The position numbers and the translations under genes are program-made. A stretch of DNA of 46,927 nt. It comes from Bacillota bacterium. Its GTDB lineage: Bacteria > Bacillota > Sulfobacillia > JACIYH01. The DNA is taken from the NCBI GenBank assembly GCA_014360055.1, contig JACIYH010000016.1, forward strand, positions 1 to 46,927, given 5' to 3'. Shown here in pieces: positions 38,484 through 46,927 of this stretch; the stretch's first letter is position 1; the number at the start of each line of letters is the position of its first letter. The notes under the pieces are model-generated. The model had not been told where the DNA came from. It made no database searches and saw only the letters and a list, made by a program, of their open reading frames with translations.

Positions 38484-39505
38484 TCCAGCCCCCCTCCCCA
38501 CCGGCGGGAGTACACCGCCTCGTAGTAATCGCGGTAGGCCCCGCTTCGCACCCGCCTCCACCAGCCCTCGTTGGCCACGTACCAGTCGATCACCTCGGGC
38601 AGAGCCTCCGCCAGGGGACGGGTGGGGACCCACCCCAGTTCCCTCCTGATCCGGGAGGCATCAATGGCGTAGCGGCGGTCATGGCCCGGCCGGTCGGACA
38701 CGAATTGTATCAGAGATTCGCTCTTTCCAAGCAGCAGAAGTATCCGGCGGACCAGATCGATGTTCCGGACCTCGCAACCCGCACCGATGTTGTAGATCTC
38801 GCCCGGGCTACCCCGCTCGATCACGGCGGCGATGGCCCGGCAATGGTCTTCCACGTGGATCCAGTCCCTGATGTTCCGGCCATCCCCGTAGACCGGTATA
38901 GGGAGATCCTGGATGGCGTTCGTTATCACCAGGGGAATGAGTTTCTCCGGGAACTGGTAGGGCCCGAAGTTGTTGCAGCAGCGCGTGATTATCACCGGCA
39001 CGCGGTAAGTGTTCCACCACGCCCGGGCCAACATGTCGGCGGCAGCCTTGCTCGCCGCGTAGGGACTGTTGGGTGCGAGCGGACTGTCCTCGGTAAACGG
39101 AGGCTCACACTCCTCGAGCGACCCGTACACTTCGTCCGTGGAAACCTGGACCAAGAGAACGACGCCGTGACTTCGCGCTGCATCCAGCAGGACCTGGGTG
39201 CCCAGCACGTTGGTGCGCATGAAGGGGGCAGGATCGAGGATGCTGCGGTCGACGTGCGACTCGGCGGCAAAATTGACCACCACATCGAACCCCTGCGAGA
39301 ATACGGCCTCGACCGCAACTGGATCGGCTATGTCGCCCCGTACGAACGAGTAGCGTCCCTCATCAATTCCCGCCAGGTTCTCCAGGTTACCTGCATACGT
39401 GAGTTTGTCAAAGTTCACCACATACCAATCCGGGTACACTCTGAGGCAGTACCGGATGAAGTTGGAACCTATAAAGCCCGCTCCGCCCGTCACCAGGACC
39501 CTCAT
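38480..39505 (-). CDS. rfbB: dTDP-glucose 4,6-dehydratase
   Basis: [21 protein letters not shown]...[12 protein letters not shown]...[12 protein letters not shown]...[20 protein letters not shown]. Confidence 0.97.
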   Translation of the reverse strand: MRVLVTGGAGFIGSNFIRYCLRVYPDWYVVNFDKLTYAGNLENLAGIDEGRYSFVRGDIADPVAVEAVFSQGFDVVVNFAAESHVDRSILDPAPFMRTNVLGTQVLLDAARSHGVVLLVQVSTDEVYGSLEECEPPFTEDSPLAPNSPYAASKAAADMLARAWWNTYRVPVIITRCCNNFGPYQFPEKLIPLVITNAIQDLPIPVYGDGRNIRDWIHVEDHCRAIAAVIERGSPGEIYNIGAGCEVRNIDLVRRILLLLGKSESLIQFVSDRPGHDRRYAIDASRIRRELGWVPTRPLAEALPEVIDWYVANEGWWRRVRSGAYRDYYEAVYSRRWGGGLE

Positions 39506-39786
39506 GGCTGCTCGCCCCCGGCGGCGGCCCCGTCCCGGCCTCCGGAGAGACAAAACCGCACGAACTCCGCCATGCTACCCGCCGCGTCGGCGAGGCCCAT
39601 CTGCGCCAGGCAGGCCTCGCGGTTGCTGGCGGCGGTGGCGTGCACGATCTCCTCTCGAAGGATGGAAACGCCCCGGGGGGCGTCGATGCCCAGGCGGACC
39701 TGGCCGTCGCGCACCTCCAGGACGGTTATGCGGATCGTGTCGCCGATAAGGATGCTCTGGTGGAGCTTACGGGCAAGGACCAGCAC
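39502..39786 (-). CDS. csrA: Carbon storage regulator CsrA with extended C-terminus
   Basis: MLVLARKLHQSILIGDTIRITVLEVRDGQVRLGIDAPRGVSILREEI; GTG start 39784-39786. Confidence 0.96.
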   Translation of the reverse strand: MLVLARKLHQSILIGDTIRITVLEVRDGQVRLGIDAPRGVSILREEIVHATAASNREACLAQMGLADAAGSMAEFVRFCLSGGRDGAAAGGEQP

Positions 39787-40277
39787 AGCAGTCGCCCTCC
39801 CTGGCTATCTGACCATCCCTGGCCGGACACTTCCCCTGCCTGCTGCAGCGACTCCCAAAGAAGATGGCGGAAGGAATAACGATCGTCGGACAGGACGACC
39901 TGCCTCCCCAGGCGTGCGGACACGTTGAGCGCGAGCGGCGCCCGCAGGTTCACCCACGCCTGGCGCGGGTCGCCCGGCACGGTGACGATGGCGTACAGCA
40001 GGGGCCGGTGCCCGGGGGGAAGCTCCAGGCAGGCGAGCTCGGCCTCCGGGAGAGCGGGGTCATAGCCGCTTGCCACCAGCCCCGCATCGATGATCACGAA
40101 AGCTACCTCGGGTTCGTTGAGGGACTGGAGCCACAGAAAGGGGCGGGCGTTTTCGTCGTCGATGAGGACGAACTCCCGCGACCGTGGGAACCCGGGCAGG
40201 GGCACCGGCCATCGCCACACCAGTTCGTCGGGGACTCTGAGGACGCCGAACCTGCGCGTCAGCACTCGCACGGCCAT
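39726..40277 (-). CDS. fliW: Flagellar assembly factor FliW
   Basis: ATG 40275-40277; FliW-like FPRSREFVLIDDENARPFLWLQSLNEPEVAFVIID...WVNLRAPLALNVSARLGRQVVLSDDRYSFRH; upstream of csrA. Confidence 0.92.
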   Translation of the reverse strand: MAVRVLTRRFGVLRVPDELVWRWPVPLPGFPRSREFVLIDDENARPFLWLQSLNEPEVAFVIIDAGLVASGYDPALPEAELACLELPPGHRPLLYAIVTVPGDPRQAWVNLRAPLALNVSARLGRQVVLSDDRYSFRHLLWESLQQAGEVSGQGWSDSQGGRLLCWSLPVSSTRASLSATRSA

Positions 40278-40459
40278 CACTCCACGCGCTGGGCTACCGT
40301 CGTCCCGGGGGCGGAAGCGCGCCCGCGGGCCCAACCGATCCTCAATGTGTATCGACTCACTCGCCCCTTCTCTATAGGCCGGTCTTGCACGGGCGCGTCC
40401 GCCGGGTCAAGCAGGCGGTGGACGCCCACGGCCACCCGACGGGCCCGGGAAAACGGGCT

Positions 40460-41350
40460 TCAGCGGAGGAAGTCCAGCAGGCTGGGCTGGATGATGCGGG
40501 CGCCAGCCTCCAGGGCGGCGCGGTAGGCGGCCTCGGTGCTGGTGAGGCGCACGATCACCTCGGCCATGTCGGCGTCTTCCGTCTCGGAAAGGAGCGAGGT
40601 GACCTCGTACACGCTGTCCTGCAAGCGCGAGCGCGTGGCCTCTATCCGGTGGGCGTCGGCGCCCACCTGGGCCCTTTCCTGGAGGATGGCGTCAAGGGCG
40701 CCGTCCAGGTCGTCCAGTACGCCGGGCGGCACCGTACCACCCGTGCTAATGGCGGTGTCGAGCGCGTGCACGAAGGTGGCGGTGGTCACCATGGCCCGCT
40801 GCAACGCACCGTCGCCCGGCCGGTTGACCTGGACGGTGATACCGGAACCCACCTCGCGCCATATGGGCCTCGCGTCGCCGTTGTAAGAAACAGGACTGGT
40901 AGGGTTTCCGGTCAGGGTGAAAGGCGGGGTAAGCGTTTGCTGACCGGCGAAAATATAGCGATCGGCGTACTGCGTGTTGCCGATGGCCACCAGTTGCTCG
41001 AGCAGCCGGGAGACTTCGGCATGCACCGCCTGCAGGGTAGAGCGGGGCACGGTACCCAGGGTGGAAACCGCCAGTTCGCGGACCCGCTGGATGACGTCAC
41101 CGGCCTGGCCCAGGGCGGCGTCGGTAATCTCCAGCCAGTTGGAGGCGTCGTCGGCGTTGGCCAGGTACCGGTTGATCCGGTTGAGTTCGCTGCGCAGGCT
41201 GAGGGAGCGGACCACGCCCACGGGATCGTCTGATGGACGCAGCAGCCTCTTTCCCGAGGACAGCTCCCGCTCGTAGCGGGAAAGGCGTGACCAGGTGCTG
41301 CGCAGGTCCGCCAGCACACCGTCGATCATCATCCCCGTGGTTACCCGCAA
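40460..41350 (-). CDS. flgL: Flagellar hook-associated protein FlgL
   Basis: TTG start 41348-41350 gives (M)RVTTGMMIDGVLADLRSTWSRLSRYERELSSGKRLLRPSDDPVGVVRSLSLRSEL, the canonical FlgL N-terminus. Confidence 0.94.
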   Translation of the reverse strand: MRVTTGMMIDGVLADLRSTWSRLSRYERELSSGKRLLRPSDDPVGVVRSLSLRSELNRINRYLANADDASNWLEITDAALGQAGDVIQRVRELAVSTLGTVPRSTLQAVHAEVSRLLEQLVAIGNTQYADRYIFAGQQTLTPPFTLTGNPTSPVSYNGDARPIWREVGSGITVQVNRPGDGALQRAMVTTATFVHALDTAISTGGTVPPGVLDDLDGALDAILQERAQVGADAHRIEATRSRLQDSVYEVTSLLSETEDADMAEVIVRLTSTEAAYRAALEAGARIIQPSLLDFLR

Positions 41351-41515
41351 CCACCGCACCCCCGTTCTCCCGGCCCAGCCTGCCGCCCCCCAATGACGCT
41401 GCTGCCGTCGCAGGGTACCGGCGACTCCCCCACACCGCTGCCCGTCCGGAAACCTGCCCCGGGTGCGCCGCGCCCGCTCCGCACGCGGATACACGGTCCG
41501 GGGCTTCCCCGGCGC

Positions 41516-42922
41516 TTAACGGCCGACCAGGCCGGTGCCCTCGATCAGGGAACGCAGCATTTCGTCCAGTGTGGTGATCACCCGGGCGGCTGCCGCGTAG
41601 GCATGCTGGTACCTGATGAGGTTGGTCACTTCCTCGTCCAGCGACACGCCCATCGCCGACTGGCGCTGGTGCTCCATCTGCTGCAGGAGGGCGCTCTGGT
41701 TCTCGCTCAGCCGGACTGCTTCCCGCGCCTGCACCCCGATGGTCCCGATGACTGAGCGAAAGAAGTCGTCGATCGTGCCCTGGTCGAGGATCTTCTCCCT
41801 TTGCAAGGCCGCTATCCTGAGAGCGTTTTCGCCGTTGCCGGGGACAGCCTCGCTGGTAGAAGCAGCGATGTTCCCCAGCTCAGTCAGGATGTCGGGCGCG
41901 AGGGCCATATTGGCCGCCGTGCACCCGTCGGCGAAGAAGTACTTCTTGGTGGAGCCTGGAGCGAGGCCCCACCCGTTCCAGTGAAGATCGTTGACCTGAT
42001 CGCGGATGGTGGTGGCCAGGCGGTCGAGGTCGGCCATGAGGCCCGGGACGATCTTGTCGCGGGCCTCCAGGTAGCCCTGCAGTTCACCGCCGCCGGGCTG
42101 CACGGCCAGGCCGGTGTCGGCCCAGACCACCCTGCTCTGGTTGGGGGAATCCGGGTTGGGCTCGACTTCCATGGGGGCGACGCGGAAGCGGTCCACCAGG
42201 ACCATGCCGGCTATGGCCACGGTGGCCACCCCCTGCTCGTCGACCCGCACCACCAGATCGGCCAGGCGGGCCATCTGCTCGATGAGCAGGTCGCGCCGGT
42301 CGAGGAGGTCGTTGGGCGCTTGTCGGTTGGCGGCAGCCAGGGAGATCTGCTCGTTCAGCGCGGCCACCTGCCGGGCCAGGTTGTTCAGTTCGTCCACCTT
42401 GACGGCGAGGGAGCGGTCGAGGTCTCCCTGCAGGTCCCACAACTGGCGGTGGAGGTGGCGGAAGGTATCCGCCAGGGCCTGTCCCTTCTGCCGCACCAGG
42501 GCGCGGGCGGCCAGGCTCTCCGGATTGTTGGCCAGCTCCTGCCAGCTGGCCCAGAACTCGTCCAGCACCGTGCGCAGGCCGGCATCGGAGGGCTCGTTGA
42601 AGATGGCCTCCACCTTGGCGAGGGCGTCCCGGCGCACCTCCCAGCAGCCGAGGAGTTGCAGGTCTGCTCGCACCTGCGCATCCAGGAAGAGGTCACGCAC
42701 CCTGCGCACCTGGACCAGCTCCACCCCGCGCCCGAGGTAGGTGCTCCATCCCGTGCCGGGCACCGCCGCGGGGGCGGGGCGGGCTGGCTCCAGCACGGGC
42801 CGCTGGCGCGCGAACCCCGGGGTATTGGCGTTGGCCACGTTATGGGCCGCCACCTCGAGGGCCCGCTGCTGGGCCCGGAGGGCCGAGAGTGCTATGTGAA
42901 GGCCGTCAAAGGTGGATGGCAC
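41516..42922 (-). CDS. flgK: Flagellar hook-associated protein FlgK
   Basis: TFDGLHIALSALRAQQRALEVAAHNVANANTPGFARQRPVL and C-terminal LDEEVTNLIRYQHAYAAAARVITTLDEMLRSLIEGTGLVG. Confidence 0.97.
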   Translation of the reverse strand: MPSTFDGLHIALSALRAQQRALEVAAHNVANANTPGFARQRPVLEPARPAPAAVPGTGWSTYLGRGVELVQVRRVRDLFLDAQVRADLQLLGCWEVRRDALAKVEAIFNEPSDAGLRTVLDEFWASWQELANNPESLAARALVRQKGQALADTFRHLHRQLWDLQGDLDRSLAVKVDELNNLARQVAALNEQISLAAANRQAPNDLLDRRDLLIEQMARLADLVVRVDEQGVATVAIAGMVLVDRFRVAPMEVEPNPDSPNQSRVVWADTGLAVQPGGGELQGYLEARDKIVPGLMADLDRLATTIRDQVNDLHWNGWGLAPGSTKKYFFADGCTAANMALAPDILTELGNIAASTSEAVPGNGENALRIAALQREKILDQGTIDDFFRSVIGTIGVQAREAVRLSENQSALLQQMEHQRQSAMGVSLDEEVTNLIRYQHAYAAAARVITTLDEMLRSLIEGTGLVGR

Positions 42923-42958
42923 CGCCCCGACCTCCTCTCGCTCTCACGGCAGTGTTCC

Positions 42959-43462
42959 TCATGCCCTGCGGTCGACGGCCCGCGGGGTGCTGTGCCGCCG
43001 GTGCCCGCTGGCGCTGTAACCCGGACTGGCGGCCCCGGGCAGGATCAGGTCAAGGGTGTGCCTGACCAGGGCCAGGGCACGCTTGAGCAGCCGGGCGTTC
43101 TCCTCGTTCACCTCGTGCAGGTCAAGGACCAGGCGTTCCAGAGAAGCCCGCAGGTCGGCCAACCGGGCGGCCTCATCCCACTCGTTCTGGCGGCAGCGCT
43201 CCTCGATACGGGTCAGGCTGAGGGACTCCACCGGTACGCCCCACGCCCGTGCCAGGGACTCGGTCACCTCGGCCCGCTCCCCCTCGAGCTGACCGGCCCG
43301 GTGCACCAGCGCCTGCTGGACTTCCAGCAGGGCCTCCAGCCCCGGGAGATCCCCCTTTACCACCAGATCCTTCTGCCTGCGAGCCAGACTGAGGAGGTCG
43401 CCGTAGACCTCCCCGTGCGCCTCCAGGACACGGATCAGACGGGACACGAGGGCCTTTTCCAT
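42959..43462 (-). CDS. flgN: FlgN family flagellar chaperone
   Basis: ATG 43460-43462 (MEKALVSRLIRVLEAHGEVYGDLLSLARRQKDLVVKGDLPGLEALLEVQQALV); location between flgK and flgM. Confidence 0.88.
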   Translation of the reverse strand: MEKALVSRLIRVLEAHGEVYGDLLSLARRQKDLVVKGDLPGLEALLEVQQALVHRAGQLEGERAEVTESLARAWGVPVESLSLTRIEERCRQNEWDEAARLADLRASLERLVLDLHEVNEENARLLKRALALVRHTLDLILPGAASPGYSASGHRRHSTPRAVDRRA

Positions 43463-43499
43463 GGCTCCGGACCTCACCCGGGGCGCTCCGCGCCTCCGC

Positions 43500-43805
43500 T
43501 CACTGCAAATGGTCTGCCAGGAACCTCGCTACCATCTTGTCGGCCACTTCTCGGGCCGGGACGTGGTAGCGGCCATCCTTTAGAGCCTGGGCCACCTGCC
43601 TGACCAGGTCTTCCCTGACCTCGGGCAGTTGCTTCACCAGTTGGGCCAGACGCGCCAGTTCCCGGGCATCCGCGGAAAGCTCCAGGCGGTCGCTCTGCGC
43701 GCGCGCCCGCCTGGCCCCGTCAGTCCGCAGCCCGGTTTCGAGCCCCTCCAGCCGCTTCTGGTATGCCTCGATCACGCTCTGGATCTGCCGGTCCGATATC
43801 TTCAC
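43500..43805 (-). CDS. flgM: Anti-sigma-28 factor FlgM
   Basis: GTG 43803-43805 (VKISDRQIQSVIEAYQKR...DRLELSADARELARLAQLVKQLPEVREDLVRQVAQALKDGRYHVPAREVADKMVARFL). Confidence 0.93.
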   Translation of the reverse strand: MKISDRQIQSVIEAYQKRLEGLETGLRTDGARRARAQSDRLELSADARELARLAQLVKQLPEVREDLVRQVAQALKDGRYHVPAREVADKMVARFLADHLQ

Positions 43806-43833
43806 GCACAGTCCCCCCGGAGGGTGTCTCCCA

Positions 43834-44313
43834 TCATTTATCGTCACGGGTGAGGCGTCTCTTTACCAGGTCGGCCACGTACATCCGCCCCCGCACCACA
43901 CCCTCGGGAGGTGCCGGCCCATCCGCTGCCGGCGACCCGCTGGAGGGCGTCCCTTCCTCCCGCACCGCGGATGCGGCGCGGTCCACCTCGCGCGCGAGTT
44001 CACGGGAACAGTCCCCGCACAGTTGCCCATCATCGATGGGGGCTCCGCAGCGCTGGCACGAGAGCAGGCCCTTGAGGCCGCCGGTCGCCACCAGCCGGCC
44101 CTGGCGCATGAACGAGAGGACCAGTTCCGCGGAAACGCCGGTGGCCTCGACCACTTCCTCCAGGGTGGCGGAGGGAGACGTGCGCAGAAAGCGCCTCACG
44201 CGTTCGAACTGGTCCTCCTCGTCCGCCACACAGCGGGGGCAGATGTCCCTGCCCCGATACACGAAGACGCTGCCACACCTGGGACAGTTGCGGATGTCCT
44301 CCATGTGCTGCAT
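43834..44313 (-). CDS. YvyF-like flagellar operon zinc-ribbon protein
   Basis: CPRCGSVFVYRGRDICPRCVADEEDQFERVRRFLRTSPSATLEEVVEATGVSAELVLSFMRQGRL; location between comFC and flgM. Confidence 0.88.
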   Translation of the reverse strand: MQHMEDIRNCPRCGSVFVYRGRDICPRCVADEEDQFERVRRFLRTSPSATLEEVVEATGVSAELVLSFMRQGRLVATGGLKGLLSCQRCGAPIDDGQLCGDCSRELAREVDRAASAVREEGTPSSGSPAADGPAPPEGVVRGRMYVADLVKRRLTRDDK

Positions 44314-44319
44314 CCCTCG

Positions 44320-45126
44320 TCAGAATCCGTCGCCCGGAACGGTGGCCAGCACCAGCCCGTCCACCCGCACCGCCCCTGCCTGGAGCAGGGCTACGGTGCA
44401 GTTGGCCAGGGTCGCTCCGGTCGTGAAGACGTCGTCTATGACCGTTATCGTCGCTCCCCGCAAATCCATAAGGGGTACGAAAGCCCCCCTCAGGTTCTCC
44501 CACCGCGCGGCGCGACCGAGGCCCGCCTGCTGCTTCGCCGCCCGGCGGCGCCCCAGGGCGTTGACCACCGGCACCCGCCAGCGGCGCCCCACCACCCGGG
44601 CCAGTTCTTCGGCCTGGTTGAAGCCCCGCTGCCGGTACCGACCGGCGGCCAGCGGAACGGGCACGAGCAGATCGGGGCGGCGCAGCGTCACCAGGCCCAC
44701 ACCCGCCATGAGTTCCCCCAGGGGATGACCCAACCACCGTTCCCCCCCGTACTTGAAGCGGTGAATGAGTTCTCGCAGCGCCCCGTGGTACACTCCCACC
44801 GGCCGCACCCGCCCCCAGGGCGCGGGCCACGAGGGGCACTGCGCCACCTCGAGCCGCCAGGCGGAAAGGCAGGCCGGGCAGATTCCACCGGGAAAGGCGG
44901 CCTGCCCCGGGGCCTCGCGGCCGCAGGCCAGGCAGTGCACGGGGAGTGGAAATAGCAGGCGGTCGAGGCCCTCCAGGAACCAGCGCACCGGTACCGTCCA
45001 CGGGGCCGCCGCCGCCCGCGTCGCCATGCCGCCAGCCGCCCACGGCGCGGTCGCCGCCCGTGCCACCGGAGTCGCCATGCCGTCGCCGACTCGCGGCGCC
45101 GCGCCGCCTGCCCCCCGGGGCATCAT
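44320..45126 (-). CDS. comFC: ComF family protein (amidophosphoribosyltransferase-like)
   Basis: PVHCLACGRE...CPACL zinc motif and PRPP-loop ITVIDDVFTTGATLANCTVALLQAGA; start ATG 45124-45126 overlaps the upstream stop. Confidence 0.92.
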   Translation of the reverse strand: MMPRGAGGAAPRVGDGMATPVARAATAPWAAGGMATRAAAAPWTVPVRWFLEGLDRLLFPLPVHCLACGREAPGQAAFPGGICPACLSAWRLEVAQCPSWPAPWGRVRPVGVYHGALRELIHRFKYGGERWLGHPLGELMAGVGLVTLRRPDLLVPVPLAAGRYRQRGFNQAEELARVVGRRWRVPVVNALGRRRAAKQQAGLGRAARWENLRGAFVPLMDLRGATITVIDDVFTTGATLANCTVALLQAGAVRVDGLVLATVPGDGF

Positions 45127-46835
45127 GACCGCGCCCGCGCACATACCACCCGGTTGCCGCCCTCGCTCTTGGCCACATACATCGCCTGGTCCGCCGCCCG
45201 CACCAGGTCGGTGGCGTTCTCGGCGTCCTCGGGAAACACTGCCACTCCGATGCTGGCCGTTATGCGCAACGGCCCATCTGGACCGTCGAAGACGTGGGCC
45301 TCCACCCGGGCCCGGATGCGTTCCGCCACCGCCAGGGCCTCTTCGCGGGAGGCCCCGGCCAGGATCACCGCGAACTCGTCCCCACCGTACCGCGTAGGTA
45401 CGTCAATCTCCCGCACCGCCGAGCGGAGGGTCTGGCCGAATTCCCGCAGCAGGGCATCCCCCACCACATGACCGTACGTGTTGTTGTAGTTGCCCAGATC
45501 GTCCAGGTCCACGTACACCAGGGCGACGGTCTCACCCCGGGAACCACACTGTCCTATGGCGTACTGAAGCTGGCGCGTGAAATACCTGTGGTTGTACAGC
45601 CCGGTGAGGTCGTCGGTCACGGAAAGCTCCTCTGCTCTCCGGTAGAGGGTGGCGTTCTGCACGGCCACGGCCGCCTGAGTCCCCAGGACCTCCAGGGCCT
45701 GTAGTTCCTGGGGCGAACACGCTCCCGCCTCGGTAGAGGATACCCATAGGGCACCGAGGAGCCCCCCGTCCATCAGCAGGGGTACCACTGCGGCCCCGCG
45801 CGGCGGCGCCGGGTCGTCGGGGTCCACGTGCAGCCAGCCCGCGCTGACCGCGTTGGAGGTCACGGCTGCCCGGCGCTCGGCCAGCAGGCGTCCCAGCTCC
45901 CCCTCGCCCGGACGCAGGCAGGAAAGGGGAAAGGTGGCAGGATGGGGGTGATCGAGCCGCGCCAGGTGCAGCACCCCGTCCTCGCCACCCTTCAGGAAGA
46001 TAGCGCACACGTCGCACTTCACCAGGCGGCGGATGGCCCCGGTGAGCATGTCCAGCACACGCTCGCGCTCCAGGGTGGCGTTCAGTTGCCGCCCCACCTC
46101 CTGGATGACAGTGAGGCGCCGGTGCGCCGCCTGCAACTCCAGGTGCAACCGGAGGATGTACGCCACGGCCAGCACGGGGACGAACACCATGGCCGCCCAG
46201 ATCGGTCCCTGGAGGCTGTATGCGGTGGCCATGCTCAAGCCCACGGGGATGGTCACCAGGTAGTTGAGCACATCCCAACCCAGGGACCCCCGGATCACGT
46301 CCAGCACCTTGCGAGGGGCGCTGCGCAGGTTCCCCGCGTCGCGCCATCCCGCGTACCACGTCACCAGCAGGTGGTTGACCACGAAGTACGTAAGCACCAG
46401 GAGGAGCGCCCCGGGTCCCATCGCCCCGCCCGCTCCCCCATCGGGCCCCGTCGCCCCGCCCACCGCCCGGTAGACGAGGCCGGCAGCCAGGCAGGCCAGC
46501 GCATACTGCCCCAGATTGAAGACCGCAATAAACGCGGGCCGGCGCCGGGGCAGGGCGTTCCCCAGGAGGGAAGACAGCATGTTGACCCACATGGCCTCCA
46601 CGGTACCCAGGAGCAAGAAACACGGCAGTACGGGCGCGAAGCTGAGGCTCAACCGGATTCCCGTGGGCAGGCGGACGTCAAGGAACTCCGCCAGGCTGCT
46701 CATGGCGACAAACAGAATGAGCGCGGTCGGATCGGCGAGGCCGTGCCCCCAGGAGAACAACAGGGCGGCGCCGATCCCTGCCAGACCGACCAGCCACGCA
46801 TAGATCCGGTAACCCGGCGCCAGCCCCGCCCCCAA
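45123..46835 (-). CDS. Membrane diguanylate cyclase: multi-pass N-terminus, GAF-like domain, GGDEF domain
   Basis: LSVTDDLTGLYNHRYFTRQLQYAI...VPTRYGGDEFAVILAGASREEALAVAERIR; intact GGDEF motif; GAF-like LNATLERERVLDMLTGAIRRLVKCDVCAIFL. Confidence 0.95.
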   Translation of the reverse strand: MGAGLAPGYRIYAWLVGLAGIGAALLFSWGHGLADPTALILFVAMSSLAEFLDVRLPTGIRLSLSFAPVLPCFLLLGTVEAMWVNMLSSLLGNALPRRRPAFIAVFNLGQYALACLAAGLVYRAVGGATGPDGGAGGAMGPGALLLVLTYFVVNHLLVTWYAGWRDAGNLRSAPRKVLDVIRGSLGWDVLNYLVTIPVGLSMATAYSLQGPIWAAMVFVPVLAVAYILRLHLELQAAHRRLTVIQEVGRQLNATLERERVLDMLTGAIRRLVKCDVCAIFLKGGEDGVLHLARLDHPHPATFPLSCLRPGEGELGRLLAERRAAVTSNAVSAGWLHVDPDDPAPPRGAAVVPLLMDGGLLGALWVSSTEAGACSPQELQALEVLGTQAAVAVQNATLYRRAEELSVTDDLTGLYNHRYFTRQLQYAIGQCGSRGETVALVYVDLDDLGNYNNTYGHVVGDALLREFGQTLRSAVREIDVPTRYGGDEFAVILAGASREEALAVAERIRARVEAHVFDGPDGPLRITASIGVAVFPEDAENATDLVRAADQAMYVAKSEGGNRVVCARARS

Positions 46836-46927
46836 GTCTGTTCAACTCCCCGCACTACACTAATCGTGTAATTCGGCACCGGAGGTCAGTATCCTGCCTT
46901 TGCCACCGTTCTTCCAGCAAAAACCCA

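Noticed and set aside
41801-43603. 600-aa + strand ORF antisense to flgK/flgN
   Set aside because: Phantom antisense frame; flgK and flgN are unambiguous on the - strand.

Overview
The window is about 47 kb of GC-rich DNA from a bacterium that looks like a thermophilic or high-GC member of the Bacillota (inferred from gene content and order only). Apart from an oligo/dipeptide ABC permease pair at the left edge (+ strand), everything I can support is on the - strand. Read in the - direction it follows a recognisable Bacillus-like order: diguanylate cyclase, comFC, yvyF-like, flgM, flgN, flgK, flgL, fliW, csrA, [rfbB, rfbA, rfbC-like, rfbD, 1322-aa multidomain glycosyltransferase], hag, [GT2-TPR glycosyltransferase], fliD, fliS, fliT-like, hpf, [two conserved hypotheticals; micropeptide, HD-GYP, degenerate HD-GYP, DUF5317; OLD-like ATPase plus frameshifted partner], secA, prfB, [hypotheticals, TagA, split transketolase], ftsE, ftsX, M23 (EnvC-like), S41 protease, MinJ-like, uvrB. 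Most notable: (1) a dTDP-sugar/glycosyltransferase cluster nested in the late flagellar operon, with csrA overlapping rfbB and a glycosyltransferase overlapping fliD; (2) a membrane HD-GYP cassette with an intact copy, a copy lacking the HD metal ligands, a DUF5317 protein and a 25-aa hydrophobic micropeptide, whose N-terminal membrane domain resembles that of the GGDEF protein 22 kb away; (3) an ATPase plus TOPRIM/DUF4276-like two-gene module whose second gene carries two compensating frameshifts; (4) a programmed +1 frameshift in prfB that splits the gene in the ORF track; (5) repeat-built or low-complexity insertions in several conserved proteins, including 3 x 16 aa in the FliT-like protein. 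No tRNA, rRNA, CRISPR or IS element was supported.
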